Shown: positions 28,160-37,876, counted from the stretch's first letter. The stretch is DNA of 50,474 bases from an uncultured Pseudomonadota bacterium (GCA_900315145.1 OMYE01000002.1:1-50474), one strand, 5' to 3'. Notes: generated by a model from the sequence alone, not told the origin. Made by a program: numbers and translations.

Positions 28160-30448
28160 CTAAACCGCCGAAAGCCGCTCAATACATCCGGAAAAATCTA
28201 TATCCTCATAGCCGTCCGGCATTTTTTCAGTAAAAAATTTCTCGTAGGTTATATTCTGCACCAGTCTCTGTACCATGGTTTTGCTGAAGGTTGACGGTGC
28301 ATATAATTCAAAGAGAATGTCTGCAAGAACGGCCATCGCCTCACGCACTCCGGCATTTTCAGATAATAATGTTATCAGTTTTTCCATCACCACAGTCAGA
28401 TTTATTCCCCTGACTGATGCCGGAACGGCATCAATTCTGCACACTCCGTACCGGATAGACACTGCAAACCCCAGTTCCCCTAGAAGTGAAACTACTGTCT
28501 GGGAACAGTTGATATTCCCCTTAAACTCGAAAGGGACCGTTAGTGCCGATGATTCAAGACATTTACGGTCATTATTCTCGAAATTATCCATAAAAACAGC
28601 TCTTGCGAGCTTTACTACAGAAACAATCCTGAGTGACTCATTACCGCTTATTACAGCCAGCTTACCTCCACCGGTGATAAAAACCAGCCGGTATAATGAA
28701 CATTCCGCCAGACTTTCCCCGTTCCAAGGCTCTAGAACATCTGTAAGATCACTGCCGGAGAATTTTTTCTCTCCTGCAGGTTTCCCGAGTACAGATCCCC
28801 CCGGCAGAACTTCACCACCGAACGGCGGGGTACACGTCTCTTCACTGATCCGGTTTACGTTTGTTATTACGCTGTCCCCGTAACCGGATGCACCGTTATC
28901 ATTCCGAGATTCACTCACCGGAGCAGCATGTGTCACACTGCCGGAAAACATCATCTGCATGCTTTTCTGCATAATCTCAGTATCAGCAGCTGATTTTCTC
29001 CCCCCGGTTCCGGCATATCCTGTTCTTCCGGCATAACCGCTGCCGTTTTTTATCCCAGTATACTGATAAGCTCCGCCATTTCCCGGGCAGGAACCTTTGT
29101 ATGGAAATGCTTCATTACCGGATCTTTCCACTGAGCAGTCACCGTTTTCCTCACTCTTCAGGTGAGAGCAACCTCCTGACAGAGCAAAAAGTTTTTTATA
29201 TGATTCGCAAGCCGTACCCGCCCCTTCAGGCTGGTCGCTGATACAACCGTTTTTTCCGGATTCCGTAAAAATTCTTCCGGCAGCATTCTCTCCTGTACCA
29301 TTCCCCGGGGAATCACCTGAAGACAGTGCACCTCCTCCCGCGAGAGGCATGCTTTCCCAGAAAGCACTGACCTTTTCTGAATTGAATCTCAACGGTCTGA
29401 CATTACCGTAATTATGATTCTGCTTCGAGACGGCTGTCTCATCCATGGTTTCCGGAAGCACCTGCTGCTCCGTAATAAATGCGTTCACGAAAGCAGTGTT
29501 GATAAAATCATGAACAGTTTTAGCCTGATGGAATCTTATTTCGAATTTCTGAGGATGTACGTTTATATCAATCTCCTCCGGAGATATATCGAGAAAACAG
29601 ACATAGGATACATCAGCCGCAACTCCTGTTACGGATTCATAGGCGTCCTTAATTGCATGAATAATCACCTTATCCTTGACGATACGGTTGTTCACAAAAA
29701 AATACTGCACAGGTTTATTCTGATTATGAATCGTTACATAGCCTCTGAGAGCCAACCCATCCTCAAGACGTTCAACCTTCTTCATATCAGCAGCAAGACC
29801 TCTGCCTAGAAGCGCCTCAATTCTTTTCAGGATGTTATCAGGAACAGCCTTCAGATCGTAAACCGTACGATTATTATGCTTCAGGGTAAATGCCACATCA
29901 GGTCTGCTTACTGCCAGACGGCGGAACATTTCTTCAATCTGACTGAATTCCGTTTTTTCAGTTTTCAGAAAACGGCGTCTTGCCGGGGTATTAAAAAAAA
30001 GATCAAGTACCTCCACCGAAGTACCGTCAGGATGTGAGGCCGGGTTTATTTTCGGCTCCTGACTTATGCCCTCCACGGCCACGGCATAGGCCATATCCTG
30101 ATCTGCCGGTTTTGAAGTAAGTGTCAGTCTTGAAACCGCAGCTACCGAAGCCAGAGCCTCTCCCCGGAATCCCATACTCATCAGATGATCAAGATCCTTA
30201 ATAGTACTCAGCTTGGATGTTGCATGTCTTTTGAGTGCTAGTTCCAGTTCATCTCTCGGTATACCGCACCCGTTATCCCTTACCAGGATTTTCTTGGCTC
30301 CGCCGCTGACAATCTCCACGGCAATTTTTCCAGCCCCGGAATCAAGAGCATTCTCCATCAGTTCCTTGACTACGGCTGAAGGACGTTCTACTACCTCACC
30401 GGCGGCAATCTGATTGGCCACCTGAGGAGCCAGCAGTTGAATTCGCAT
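28160..30448 (-). CDS. mutL: DNA mismatch repair protein MutL
   Basis: GHKL ATPase that couples MutS to downstream nicking. N-terminal motifs are intact: QIAAGEVVERPSAVVKELME, DNGCGI, MGFRGEALASVAAVS, and NTPARRRFLK. At 762 residues it is about 150 longer than E. coli MutL; the extra length is a glycine/serine-rich, low-complexity linker (about 340-560). The C-terminal dimer domain is strongly divergent: the usual ACH-type and NHGRPT-type segments are not readable. It has no DQHAA...E nuclease motif, as expected in gammaproteobacteria. The ATG directly follows the amiB stop. Confidence 0.94.
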   Translation of the reverse strand: MRIQLLAPQVANQIAAGEVVERPSAVVKELMENALDSGAGKIAVEIVSGGAKKILVRDNGCGIPRDELELALKRHATSKLSTIKDLDHLMSMGFRGEALASVAAVSRLTLTSKPADQDMAYAVAVEGISQEPKINPASHPDGTSVEVLDLFFNTPARRRFLKTEKTEFSQIEEMFRRLAVSRPDVAFTLKHNNRTVYDLKAVPDNILKRIEALLGRGLAADMKKVERLEDGLALRGYVTIHNQNKPVQYFFVNNRIVKDKVIIHAIKDAYESVTGVAADVSYVCFLDISPEEIDINVHPQKFEIRFHQAKTVHDFINTAFVNAFITEQQVLPETMDETAVSKQNHNYGNVRPLRFNSEKVSAFWESMPLAGGGALSSGDSPGNGTGENAAGRIFTESGKNGCISDQPEGAGTACESYKKLFALSGGCSHLKSEENGDCSVERSGNEAFPYKGSCPGNGGAYQYTGIKNGSGYAGRTGYAGTGGRKSAADTEIMQKSMQMMFSGSVTHAAPVSESRNDNGASGYGDSVITNVNRISEETCTPPFGGEVLPGGSVLGKPAGEKKFSGSDLTDVLEPWNGESLAECSLYRLVFITGGGKLAVISGNESLRIVSVVKLARAVFMDNFENNDRKCLESSALTVPFEFKGNINCSQTVVSLLGELGFAVSIRYGVCRIDAVPASVRGINLTVVMEKLITLLSENAGVREAMAVLADILFELYAPSTFSKTMVQRLVQNITYEKFFTEKMPDGYEDIDFSGCIERLSAV

Positions 30449-32314
30449 TTATTTAATCCTCAGTCTCTGTCCGACATTAACCTGAGATTGTTTCAAATTG
30501 TTAAGATTCCTTATATGTTCCATCGTAACCCCGTATTTTCTGGCTATACCGGCAAGATATTCACCTTTCTTCACCACATGATAAACCGGCTGTTTTGAAC
30601 CTGCAGCACTGCGGTTACTTCTCTTTGTACCTCCGGAGGCTATCGGAGTGATGCTTGACGAAGTATTCAGACAGACACTTGGATTTGCCTCCACGAAATC
30701 CTTTATGCCAAGATAGATGGCATAAGCCAAACGGCGGCGATACTTATCGGTAGCGAGAAGTTTCTCCTCATCCGGATTTGACAGATAGCCGGTTTCAACA
30801 AGCAGAGAAGGAATATCCGGTGCCTTCAACACTGCGAGAGAACGGCTGATAGGGGTCTTCTTATGCAGTCTTGTTACCCTTTTAAGTCTTGAAAGGAGCT
30901 TGTTTGCCAGTTCAAAACCGTAGTTCATCGAAGAACTTGAAGCCAGGTCCACCACGAAGGAGCAGTCCTTCAGATACTTATTCTCTCCGCACATGTGATT
31001 GATGGCATCTCCGGCGCCGCCGATAAGCTTTTTCTGATCCCCGGCAGTGATCTTATCATTCTCACGGTCGGCACGATCCTTTGAGAGAACAAGCACTGAT
31101 GCGCCATTAGCCTCAGTATTGTATGCACTGTCCGCATGAATGGAAATCAGCATATCAGCCTTACGCTTTCTGGCAATTTTGGATCTTTCCCCCAAATCAA
31201 TGAACCTGTCACCTGATCTAGTAAGATAGCCGCTCAGAGTCTTGTCACCGTCAAGATATTCGATAAGATATCTTGAAATCCCCAAAGTGACGCTCTTCTC
31301 ATAGGTTCCCTTTCCGCCGATCGCCCCGGGGTCCTTGCCGCCGTGTCCGGGATCAACCACAACCACACAGGTGTTTTTATCTTTACGGGTACTGTGAGCC
31401 GGTTTAGGCGGTTCCGGTGTGGAAAGACGCTGCTCTAAGGTTTCTGTAGGATCGTTGTTATCACTCGCCTCATTCAAAGTATCAAAAAGAGCCGCCTCGA
31501 GCTCATCTAGCTTGCGGTCTCCGGACACTCTGCCACCGCCGGTGGAAGTTTTTCCGGAACTTACGGTACCGGCTGCAGTTTTCTTATTGCCGGAAGCTGA
31601 CAGTCCGGAAACGTTCTCAACTTTTGCAGGAGTATTGATGACGGGAACCGCCGGCTCATGACTGCCGGACAGACGGTTCCTCTGACTGTTACCGGAAGAA
31701 GTTACTTTTGAAACACCTGTATTCGTCCCGTTTTCCACTTTTCTGCCGGAGATTTGGGAAACTGCTGTTTTCTGATTACCTCCGGATGAGTTTAAAGTCT
31801 GAGGAAACTCCATAACCAGTTTGGCATTTCGTCCCTGAGCAGCTCTGTATGCAGTAAATTTAGGCACTACCGGCTGCTTCAGTGTCAGGACATAGAAAAC
31901 TTCATTCTTTCCCGAACCTTTTTTAACCGAACTGAGCACACTGTTTCTGGTAATAGTGGCCATGCCGTATTTCTTCTTCGGTGATTCAATATCATGAATC
32001 CTCACGGTGTATTCTAGACCGTTAGCCCCGGAACTGTATGAATAATGCGGAACGTCGGATAATTCAATAACAATTCTGGTAAAATCCCTGTTCTGCGATG
32101 CACTTATTCCGGTTATTTCATTAGCTTCAACAGTATTTGCAGCACCGGCACACAAATACCATAAAAAAAGAAATACCGCGGTTTGACACAATGAAAGAGA
32201 GAAGCCGGGGCGTATGCCGCAGCCGGCTGTTTCCGGATGAAGACAGGAAGTATCAGCATGACCGTCAACTGTCCCGGACATTCTTATAACTTGCTTTAAT
32301 AAATCACCAATCAT
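30449..32314 (-). CDS. amiB: N-acetylmuramoyl-L-alanine amidase with AMIN and LysM domains
   Basis: Periplasmic amidase that splits daughter-cell peptidoglycan at division. A hydrophobic signal segment (about 40-60) follows an unusually long N-region; ATG at M12 may be the true start. An AMIN domain (about 65-165) is followed by a Ser/Gly/Thr-rich linker. The amidase_3 domain (about 318-540) has zinc ligands in VVDPGHGGKDPGA, GTYEKSV and ISIHAD, and catalytic Glu in LLVETGYLSN. One C-terminal LysM (576-621, YHVVKKGEYLAGIARKYG) ends the protein. The SSSSM segment in the regulatory helix region is like other AmiB-type enzymes. Located before mutL as in E. coli. Confidence 0.95.
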   Translation of the reverse strand: MIGDLLKQVIRMSGTVDGHADTSCLHPETAGCGIRPGFSLSLCQTAVFLFLWYLCAGAANTVEANEITGISASQNRDFTRIVIELSDVPHYSYSSGANGLEYTVRIHDIESPKKKYGMATITRNSVLSSVKKGSGKNEVFYVLTLKQPVVPKFTAYRAAQGRNAKLVMEFPQTLNSSGGNQKTAVSQISGRKVENGTNTGVSKVTSSGNSQRNRLSGSHEPAVPVINTPAKVENVSGLSASGNKKTAAGTVSSGKTSTGGGRVSGDRKLDELEAALFDTLNEASDNNDPTETLEQRLSTPEPPKPAHSTRKDKNTCVVVVDPGHGGKDPGAIGGKGTYEKSVTLGISRYLIEYLDGDKTLSGYLTRSGDRFIDLGERSKIARKRKADMLISIHADSAYNTEANGASVLVLSKDRADRENDKITAGDQKKLIGGAGDAINHMCGENKYLKDCSFVVDLASSSSMNYGFELANKLLSRLKRVTRLHKKTPISRSLAVLKAPDIPSLLVETGYLSNPDEEKLLATDKYRRRLAYAIYLGIKDFVEANPSVCLNTSSSITPIASGGTKRSNRSAAGSKQPVYHVVKKGEYLAGIARKYGVTMEHIRNLNNLKQSQVNVGQRLRIK

Positions 32315-32434
32315 AATTCTTTCACGACTTTTTCACTGTTGATTCCGAAGAGATCACTGCCGGCCGGATGTTCTGACGGAATATGCTCCCGACGCAGACA
32401 GCTTTCACCGGAACCTGATGAAACATCACTGTTT

Positions 32435-32941
32435 TTAAATAACCACCTGTTCCGGTATAGCTTTCGGAAAAAACAGTGGCTCGAGAACAGCTCTGCCCTT
32501 AGGTGTCATGGCGGATATTTCGGCCCGGCGCTGATTATCGGCAATAACAAGATTAACGATCAAATCGGCATCGGGAAGAATCCCCTCCCCTTTTGACGGC
32601 CATTCGATAATTCTAATGGAACCGGCAGAGAAATAATCTCTTATCCCCATCATCTCCAGTTCCTCAGGATCATTGAGCCGGTACAGGTCAAAATGGTAGA
32701 TATCCCGTTCTCCAACATGATATTCCTCCACCAGAGTATATGTCGGGCTCTTGACTATACCATGATAACCGCATGCCCTGACAAGCCCTCTGGTCATGGT
32801 TGTTTTGCCCGCACCTAAATCACCGGTGAGGTAAATAGTAGTGTCTCCGGGACACAGTTCACTCAGAACAGCCCCGAGGAGTTCTGTCTTACTCTCATCA
32901 GTTAATAAAAATTCCTTCAGCAAAAGTTTTTCAGCCGTCAT
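32435..32941 (-). CDS. tsaE: tRNA t6A synthesis ATPase TsaE
   Basis: P-loop ATPase partner of TsaB-TsaD in threonylcarbamoyl-adenosine formation on tRNA. Walker A TGDLGAGKTT at 39-48, VKSPTYTLVEEY and the HFDLYRLNDPEELE motif are diagnostic; IRIIEWPSKGEG is also conserved. 168 residues. It starts 18 bases after nnr. Confidence 0.96.
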   Translation of the reverse strand: MTAEKLLLKEFLLTDESKTELLGAVLSELCPGDTTIYLTGDLGAGKTTMTRGLVRACGYHGIVKSPTYTLVEEYHVGERDIYHFDLYRLNDPEELEMMGIRDYFSAGSIRIIEWPSKGEGILPDADLIVNLVIADNQRRAEISAMTPKGRAVLEPLFFPKAIPEQVVI

Positions 32942-32959
32942 ACAGGTTATTTCCTTAAG

Positions 32960-34570
32960 CTATGCATTTTTTCCATTTACAAGCTGTCTTATTCTGTCCG
33001 GGATATCAGTGGCGCACATACCGATATTTCCGTTAATTTCCGCCTCCAGTCTTCCGGCCTCGCCATGAAGCAGTACGCCCATAACTGCTGCTGACTCTGG
33101 CTGATACCCCTGTCCCATCAGAGAAACTATCACCCCTGTAAGAACATCCCCCATACCGCCACTGGCCATACCGGAACACCCCGTTCTTGTGAGAATACAC
33201 TTTCCCTCCTGAGTTGCTATAACCGTAGAGGATGATTTAAGTACGCATACAGCCTGATATTTTTCTGCAATCTGTATGGCATACCTAACCATATCACCTT
33301 CAATCTCCCGCACAGAGACTCCGCAGAGTCTGGCCGCCTCCCCGGCATGAGGAGTAAGAACAGCAGCAGGAAGTCGCGGAAATTTTCCGTCAGAGTTTGC
33401 CAGCAGGTACAGAGCATCAGCATCAAAAACAGCTTTTTTGGCTCCTATTATACATTCTTTTAAAATATTTTCCGTGTTATTGCGTCCCAGCCCGGGGCCT
33501 ACTGCAACGGCATCAGCCCAGACAAGTCTTTCTTCCAGTGCGCTGATATCCGGAGTCATGATACAGGGATTACAGGAGTTAAACTGAATATTCTCCCCGC
33601 TTACCGGCATGGCCGCCACCAGTCCGCTGCCGCACCTCACAGCGGCGGAAGCCGCCAGTATGAGTGCACCGGTCATTCCTGCAGAACCTCCGACAAGAAG
33701 AACTTTTCCCGCTGTTCCCTTGTGAGCAGCAGGTGAACGCCTCGGCAGTCTTTTTCGCAACACTTTGAAATCAGCATATTGCAGTTCGGGGATGACACCG
33801 GAGATAATCCCTGCGACATTCTCTTTAAAACGGGGCAGTCCGTCGGCCACCACCTCTACTCTGCCACAGAATTCCTTGGCTCTCCCTGTCAGCAGCCCCG
33901 GTTTTTCCGTAAAAACAGTATAGGTTATGTCAGCAGTTACCGCAGTTTCTCCGGCAGGAATCCCTCTGTCAGCATCCAGAAGGGAAGGAATATCCACGCT
34001 TATAACCAACAGTCCCTCCCCGTGTAAAAGTTTTATTCTGTTAATAAAACTGACTGCCGCCGCCGTCTTTGCGGCAGAAGGCGAGACCGGATTTTTCTGT
34101 TCCATTCTTCCGGCGGTGACACCAATCCCAAGTATGGCATCAATAATTACACCATTACCGGTAACAGCAGTTTTCAGAAACCCCTCGTCGAAAGTGATTT
34201 CCCGTCCCCCTGTCGCAAGGTACACCTCTCTGGCTCTGCAGGCTGCTATCTGTTTTTTCTGCGGCAGCACCTGAACCACCATTACATTAACAAACCCGTC
34301 ATTCACAAGACCGGTGGCAATTTCATAACCGTCGCCACCGTTATTACCTCCGCCGGCAAATATCCAGATATCCCGGTTTTTACAGATATTCCCCTGAGAG
34401 AGTCCCTGCAATAATGCTTTAATTCTGCTGAAAATACATCCTGCCGCGTACTGCATCAGACCGTAACCGTCACTTTGCAGGTATATTTTTTCCAGCTCTC
34501 TGGTTCCGGCTATATCCAGAACAGGAGCAAACAAAGCACTTTCCTCTGTAAGGGACCATGAATTTTCCAA
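32960..34570 (-). CDS. nnr: Bifunctional NAD(P)H-hydrate repair enzyme
   Basis: Repairs damaged NAD(P)H hydrates: N-terminal epimerase (YjeF_N; FAGGGNNGGDGYEIA at about 71-85) and C-terminal ADP-dependent dehydratase (about 275-530; GKVLLVGGSAGMTGA, VGPGLGRN, FDADALYLLA, LTPHAGEAARL and SGMASGGMGDVLTG). 536 residues; E. coli 515. The start is a TTG at 34570, supported by AGAGGTG 5-6 bases upstream and the lack of an in-frame ATG. Divergent from queG, as in E. coli. Confidence 0.95.
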   Translation of the reverse strand: MENSWSLTEESALFAPVLDIAGTRELEKIYLQSDGYGLMQYAAGCIFSRIKALLQGLSQGNICKNRDIWIFAGGGNNGGDGYEIATGLVNDGFVNVMVVQVLPQKKQIAACRAREVYLATGGREITFDEGFLKTAVTGNGVIIDAILGIGVTAGRMEQKNPVSPSAAKTAAAVSFINRIKLLHGEGLLVISVDIPSLLDADRGIPAGETAVTADITYTVFTEKPGLLTGRAKEFCGRVEVVADGLPRFKENVAGIISGVIPELQYADFKVLRKRLPRRSPAAHKGTAGKVLLVGGSAGMTGALILAASAAVRCGSGLVAAMPVSGENIQFNSCNPCIMTPDISALEERLVWADAVAVGPGLGRNNTENILKECIIGAKKAVFDADALYLLANSDGKFPRLPAAVLTPHAGEAARLCGVSVREIEGDMVRYAIQIAEKYQAVCVLKSSSTVIATQEGKCILTRTGCSGMASGGMGDVLTGVIVSLMGQGYQPESAAVMGVLLHGEAGRLEAEINGNIGMCATDIPDRIRQLVNGKNA

Positions 34571-34862
34571 TTTTTCACCTCTGTTTCCGGATAACCCGGA
34601 TCCGTTTTATCCGCTACTGATTTCACCTTGTCAACCGTCCGTCAGTTCCTGTTTCCGTCCAGTTACGGAAAAGAAGTATCCGAAATCAACAACTGACGCG
34701 GATATAATCCCCGACCGGCACCGGAATAATAAAACATCGGAATATTATCTGATTATACCTTAAGATTAAATTCCGCATAAAATTTAATTCTCATCACCTG
34801 TATGAATCATTAACCACCTAAAAAAACAAGGGCTCAGCCAACATAATCACCGGAGAATTCCG

Positions 34863-34951
34863 GCCGGCACATCATGATCCCTATGCGTAGCAAATCAGAG
34901 GCAGGTCTTTACTCGGTCTTGAGCCGGCGCATCATAATCCATATGCATACC
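34863..34951. repeat. Imperfect direct repeat in the nnr-queG spacer
   Basis: The 29 bases at 34863-34891 and 34923-34951 agree at 24 positions with an offset of exactly 60 bases; shared words include CCGGC, CATCAT, ATCC and TATGC. The 528-base spacer (34571-35098) must also hold the promoters of nnr and queG (a TATAAT lies near 34970 on the plus strand); no ORF is supported. Confidence 0.6.
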
Positions 34952-35098
34952 CTATCTTTCGTGGTACTATTTATAATAAGAAGGTTGCATCTTAAACGTC
35001 AATATGACTGATTTCTTCCACAGCATCGCAACGCATACACCGGAGAACCTCAGCCCATCCGCCTTTAACGAAGGCTGAACCACGCAGGAAAGTGCTTT

Positions 35099-36514
35099 AT
35101 GAGTGATTTTTTACCTGAAAAGAATAGCAATAATGTCCTGACATTTTCCTCTGACGCCTCCTTATCACATGGCGGGGAGCACATTATTCTCAGTGATTCA
35201 GCAGAATTAGACTCTTTTCTGCTTCACAGGCTGCTGCCTGTAAGCAAATCTCTAGGATTCTGTTCCATTCATATCATTCCAGCGGACTACGCTCCGGCAG
35301 GCAGAGGGGATTTTTTAAAAAAATTTTCCTCCGGCTTTCCCGAAGGACTGGAGTATCTTTCAAAAAATCAGGATGTCCGTGACCATCCGGAAATGATTCT
35401 TGAAAAAGCCAAATCAGTTATTTCCGTCGCACTGAGCTACCACAGCCGGAACATAGATGATTCTCCTGATACAGCATGTATCAGTGCTTATGCCGTAGGC
35501 AGAGACTACCACAAAGTGATTAAACAGCGTCTTGATCGGCTGAGTCACACCCTGAAGGAATTCTTTCCGGATATTCACTGCCGTGCTATTACCGACAGCG
35601 CCCCGTTTTATGAACAGCACTTTGCCGCAGCCTCACTTCTGACATACCGTGGACTTAACGGACTGGTACGGACGGCCGACGCCGGCTGTATGGTGTTTTT
35701 AGGAGAGCTTCTCGTTGATATTGAACTCACACCTCCCGACACGATCACCTGCTTTATCCCCATTAACGCCCGCCATGAAACCATCTCCGGACAGGAAAAC
35801 CTCTCCGGGGAGACTGAATACCGCATAGTCAGAATCCCCGCTGTTCAGCATGCAGACCGGGAAAAAGAAAAAATACCTGATATTCCCGAAAAACTGGTTA
35901 AACCTTGTCCGCCGGCATGCAGAAACTGTCTGCGACACTGTCCTACATCTGCTCTTTCTGCCGACGGCTTCAATCCATCAAAATGCATATCCTATTTAAC
36001 CATAGAATACGGCGGTATTATTCCTCAGGAGTACTGGAAAGCAATCGGAAATCATCTGTACGGCTGTGACAACTGCCAGATATACTGCCCTTTCAATAAA
36101 CATGTTCAAGTGAAGGGAGATCAGGAATTTACCTCCAGATTCAATCAGGATTTTCTACAGGTCGGCAGTCTTCTTAATCTTACCTCAGGGGACTTTAAAA
36201 AATACTTTGCCGGAACCGCCGTCTATCGTATAGGATACTACCGGCTTATGCGCAATCTTACAGTGGTTGCGGCCAACAGCGGAAATTCGGAACATATTCC
36301 CAAATTAAAAAAACTGCTGGATCTATGTGAATACTGGCAGAACCGCATTAATAATACGTCTGCCGTGTCTAAGGAATGCACCGGCAGTCAGCCTGCAGAA
36401 AAAGACCGACCGATCGACAGCGCCGGCTGTCTCCCCGCCCCTACCGAAAAAGAACTTGCCGTACTTTTTTTCCATGTAAAAAAAGCTCTGGCTATCCTTA
36501 ATCAACATGAATAA
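35099..36514 (+). CDS. queG: Epoxyqueuosine reductase
   Basis: Last step of queuosine synthesis on tRNA; cobalamin and two [4Fe-4S] clusters. The N-terminal DUF1730 region includes SVALSYH and YAVGRDYHKVIKQRL; the active-site region ADAGCMVFLGELL follows. Cluster ligands: C270, C274, C277, C281, then C296, and C323, C326, C330 (YGCDNCQIYCP). At 471 residues it is about 90 longer than E. coli QueG: a roughly 50-residue insertion (about 213-265) lies just before the ferredoxin motif, and the first Cys pair is spaced by three residues rather than two. C-terminal HEAT-like helices. Start has AGGAAA 8 bases upstream. Confidence 0.92.
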   Translation: MSDFLPEKNSNNVLTFSSDASLSHGGEHIILSDSAELDSFLLHRLLPVSKSLGFCSIHIIPADYAPAGRGDFLKKFSSGFPEGLEYLSKNQDVRDHPEMILEKAKSVISVALSYHSRNIDDSPDTACISAYAVGRDYHKVIKQRLDRLSHTLKEFFPDIHCRAITDSAPFYEQHFAAASLLTYRGLNGLVRTADAGCMVFLGELLVDIELTPPDTITCFIPINARHETISGQENLSGETEYRIVRIPAVQHADREKEKIPDIPEKLVKPCPPACRNCLRHCPTSALSADGFNPSKCISYLTIEYGGIIPQEYWKAIGNHLYGCDNCQIYCPFNKHVQVKGDQEFTSRFNQDFLQVGSLLNLTSGDFKKYFAGTAVYRIGYYRLMRNLTVVAANSGNSEHIPKLKKLLDLCEYWQNRINNTSAVSKECTGSQPAEKDRPIDSAGCLPAPTEKELAVLFFHVKKALAILNQHE

Positions 36515-36634
36515 ACTTTGTGCAAACTCACAACGGAATACATATTTTTCCGGCATTTCTTTTTGATTGGAATCCAACTGTATTATCATGATAAAAGTAT
36601 GATCTTTGATACGTGGCGCTCAAGGGGGCTGAAT

Positions 36635-37501
36635 ATGAAAATATTGGGAGTTGATATCGGTGGATCCGGTATTAAGGGAGCAGTTGTTGATACCAAAACC
36701 GGAGAACTTGTCAGTGAAAGAGTACGCATCGAAACGCCGCAGCCGGCCACTCCGGAGGCTGTTGCCGAAACTCTGAAAAAACTCATCGAACAGCTTGGTT
36801 ACAGCGGCCCGGTCGGATGCGGATTCCCGGCAACCGTTCACCACGGTGTTGCCTTTACCGCCGCCAATATCGACAGTTCCTGGATTAACACTCCTGTGGA
36901 AAAGCTGTTCACGGAAATCACCGGTAACAACTGCTATGTACTTAATGACGCTGATGCGGCGGGAATTGCGGAAATGGCCTTCGGCGAAGGCAGAAATGTT
37001 CAGGGGGTGGTAATGATGATCACCATCGGTACAGGTCTCGGCTCAGCCATATTCGTAAACGGAAATCTCCTGCCGAACTGCGAACTCGGGCATCTCATTC
37101 TAAAAGATGACATAGCCGAACACTATTGCTCTGATGCCGCCAGACAAAGACTCGAACTCTCCTGGGGAAAATGGGGCAAAAGATTCAATAAATATCTGCA
37201 CCGGTTGGAATTTCTGTTCAATCCTGATTTGATTATTCTTGGCGGCGGTGCCTCCAAGAGTTTTGAAAAATATGCCGATAAGATTGATGTCCGAGCCAGA
37301 GTCACTCCGGCAAAGACACTGAATACTGCCGGTATCATCGGTGCAGCCATGTATGCTGAAAATATGATAGCTCAAACCCAGAAAACCTGCTCAAAACCTG
37401 TTGCGGCAAAATCCAAATCAGAATCTGCCGGAAACGGGGAGCAGACAAAGGATAAAACTGCATCTGCCAAAAGCAAAAAAGTAAAACCGGCAAAAAACTG
37501 A
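36635..37501 (+). CDS. ppgK: Polyphosphate glucokinase-type ROK kinase
   Basis: Phosphorylates glucose using polyphosphate (and often ATP). ROK fold: VDIGGSGIKGAVVD phosphate loop at the start, NDADAAGIAEMAFGEGR with the catalytic Asp, TIGTGLGSAIFVNG, ELGHL for the sugar, and LIILGGGASKSFEKY. The ROK zinc cysteines are missing, as in PPGK enzymes. 288 residues with a lysine-rich low-complexity tail of about 40 (SKSES...KKVKPAKN), possibly a polyphosphate-binding tail (inference). ATG 36635 has GGGGG upstream; an in-frame codon at 36518 is rejected. PPGK is best known from actinobacteria. Confidence 0.85.
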   Translation: MKILGVDIGGSGIKGAVVDTKTGELVSERVRIETPQPATPEAVAETLKKLIEQLGYSGPVGCGFPATVHHGVAFTAANIDSSWINTPVEKLFTEITGNNCYVLNDADAAGIAEMAFGEGRNVQGVVMMITIGTGLGSAIFVNGNLLPNCELGHLILKDDIAEHYCSDAARQRLELSWGKWGKRFNKYLHRLEFLFNPDLIILGGGASKSFEKYADKIDVRARVTPAKTLNTAGIIGAAMYAENMIAQTQKTCSKPVAAKSKSESAGNGEQTKDKTASAKSKKVKPAKN

Positions 37502-37530
37502 TTACATGATAATCACAACGGAGGATGGTT

Positions 37531-37797
37531 ATGGTCTGCATAGAAGAGACCCGGAATTATTATGAAATTCTGGTCATGGATTATCTTAACGGTCTGGAAA
37601 TATCCCTGAGTCATGACTCAGACTTTCTTACGGACGTCTACTGTCTTGCACTTAACCAGCTCCCGTCATTCTATGTTAGATACGGTGTAGACATGTTCCA
37701 CTTCATTACTGATGAAAAAAGACAGGAGATGGAGGAGAATGTCATTAAAGCCATCTCTCATGCCATCAATGTCGTAAGTCATAACAAACGAACTTGA
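37531..37797 (+). CDS. ComFB-domain protein
   Basis: An 88-residue protein with the late-competence ComFB signature: EETRNYYEILVMDYLNGLE, then DVYCLALNQLPSFYVRYGVDM. The usual cysteine pair of many ComFB proteins is not present. ATG 37531 is preferred over ATG 37525 since GGAGG sits 6 bases before it. ComFB-type proteins have been linked to motility, competence and, in some bacteria, cyclic-di-GMP binding; whether this one binds it is unknown, though an HD-GYP protein occurs in the same window. It lies 29 bases after the glucokinase and may share its transcript. Confidence 0.8.
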   Translation: MVCIEETRNYYEILVMDYLNGLEISLSHDSDFLTDVYCLALNQLPSFYVRYGVDMFHFITDEKRQEMEENVIKAISHAINVVSHNKRT

Positions 37798-37876
37798 GAA
37801 TCAGGAAGGCTAAGCCCCGTAAAGACAGCCGTATTTTCACGATATACTTTCTGACTTTTTTTCTTTAAGAAGCTTA

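Noticed and set aside
28275-28883. Long plus-strand frame of 202 codons
   Set aside because: Antisense of the mutL C-terminal half; mutL has the conserved motifs and operon position.
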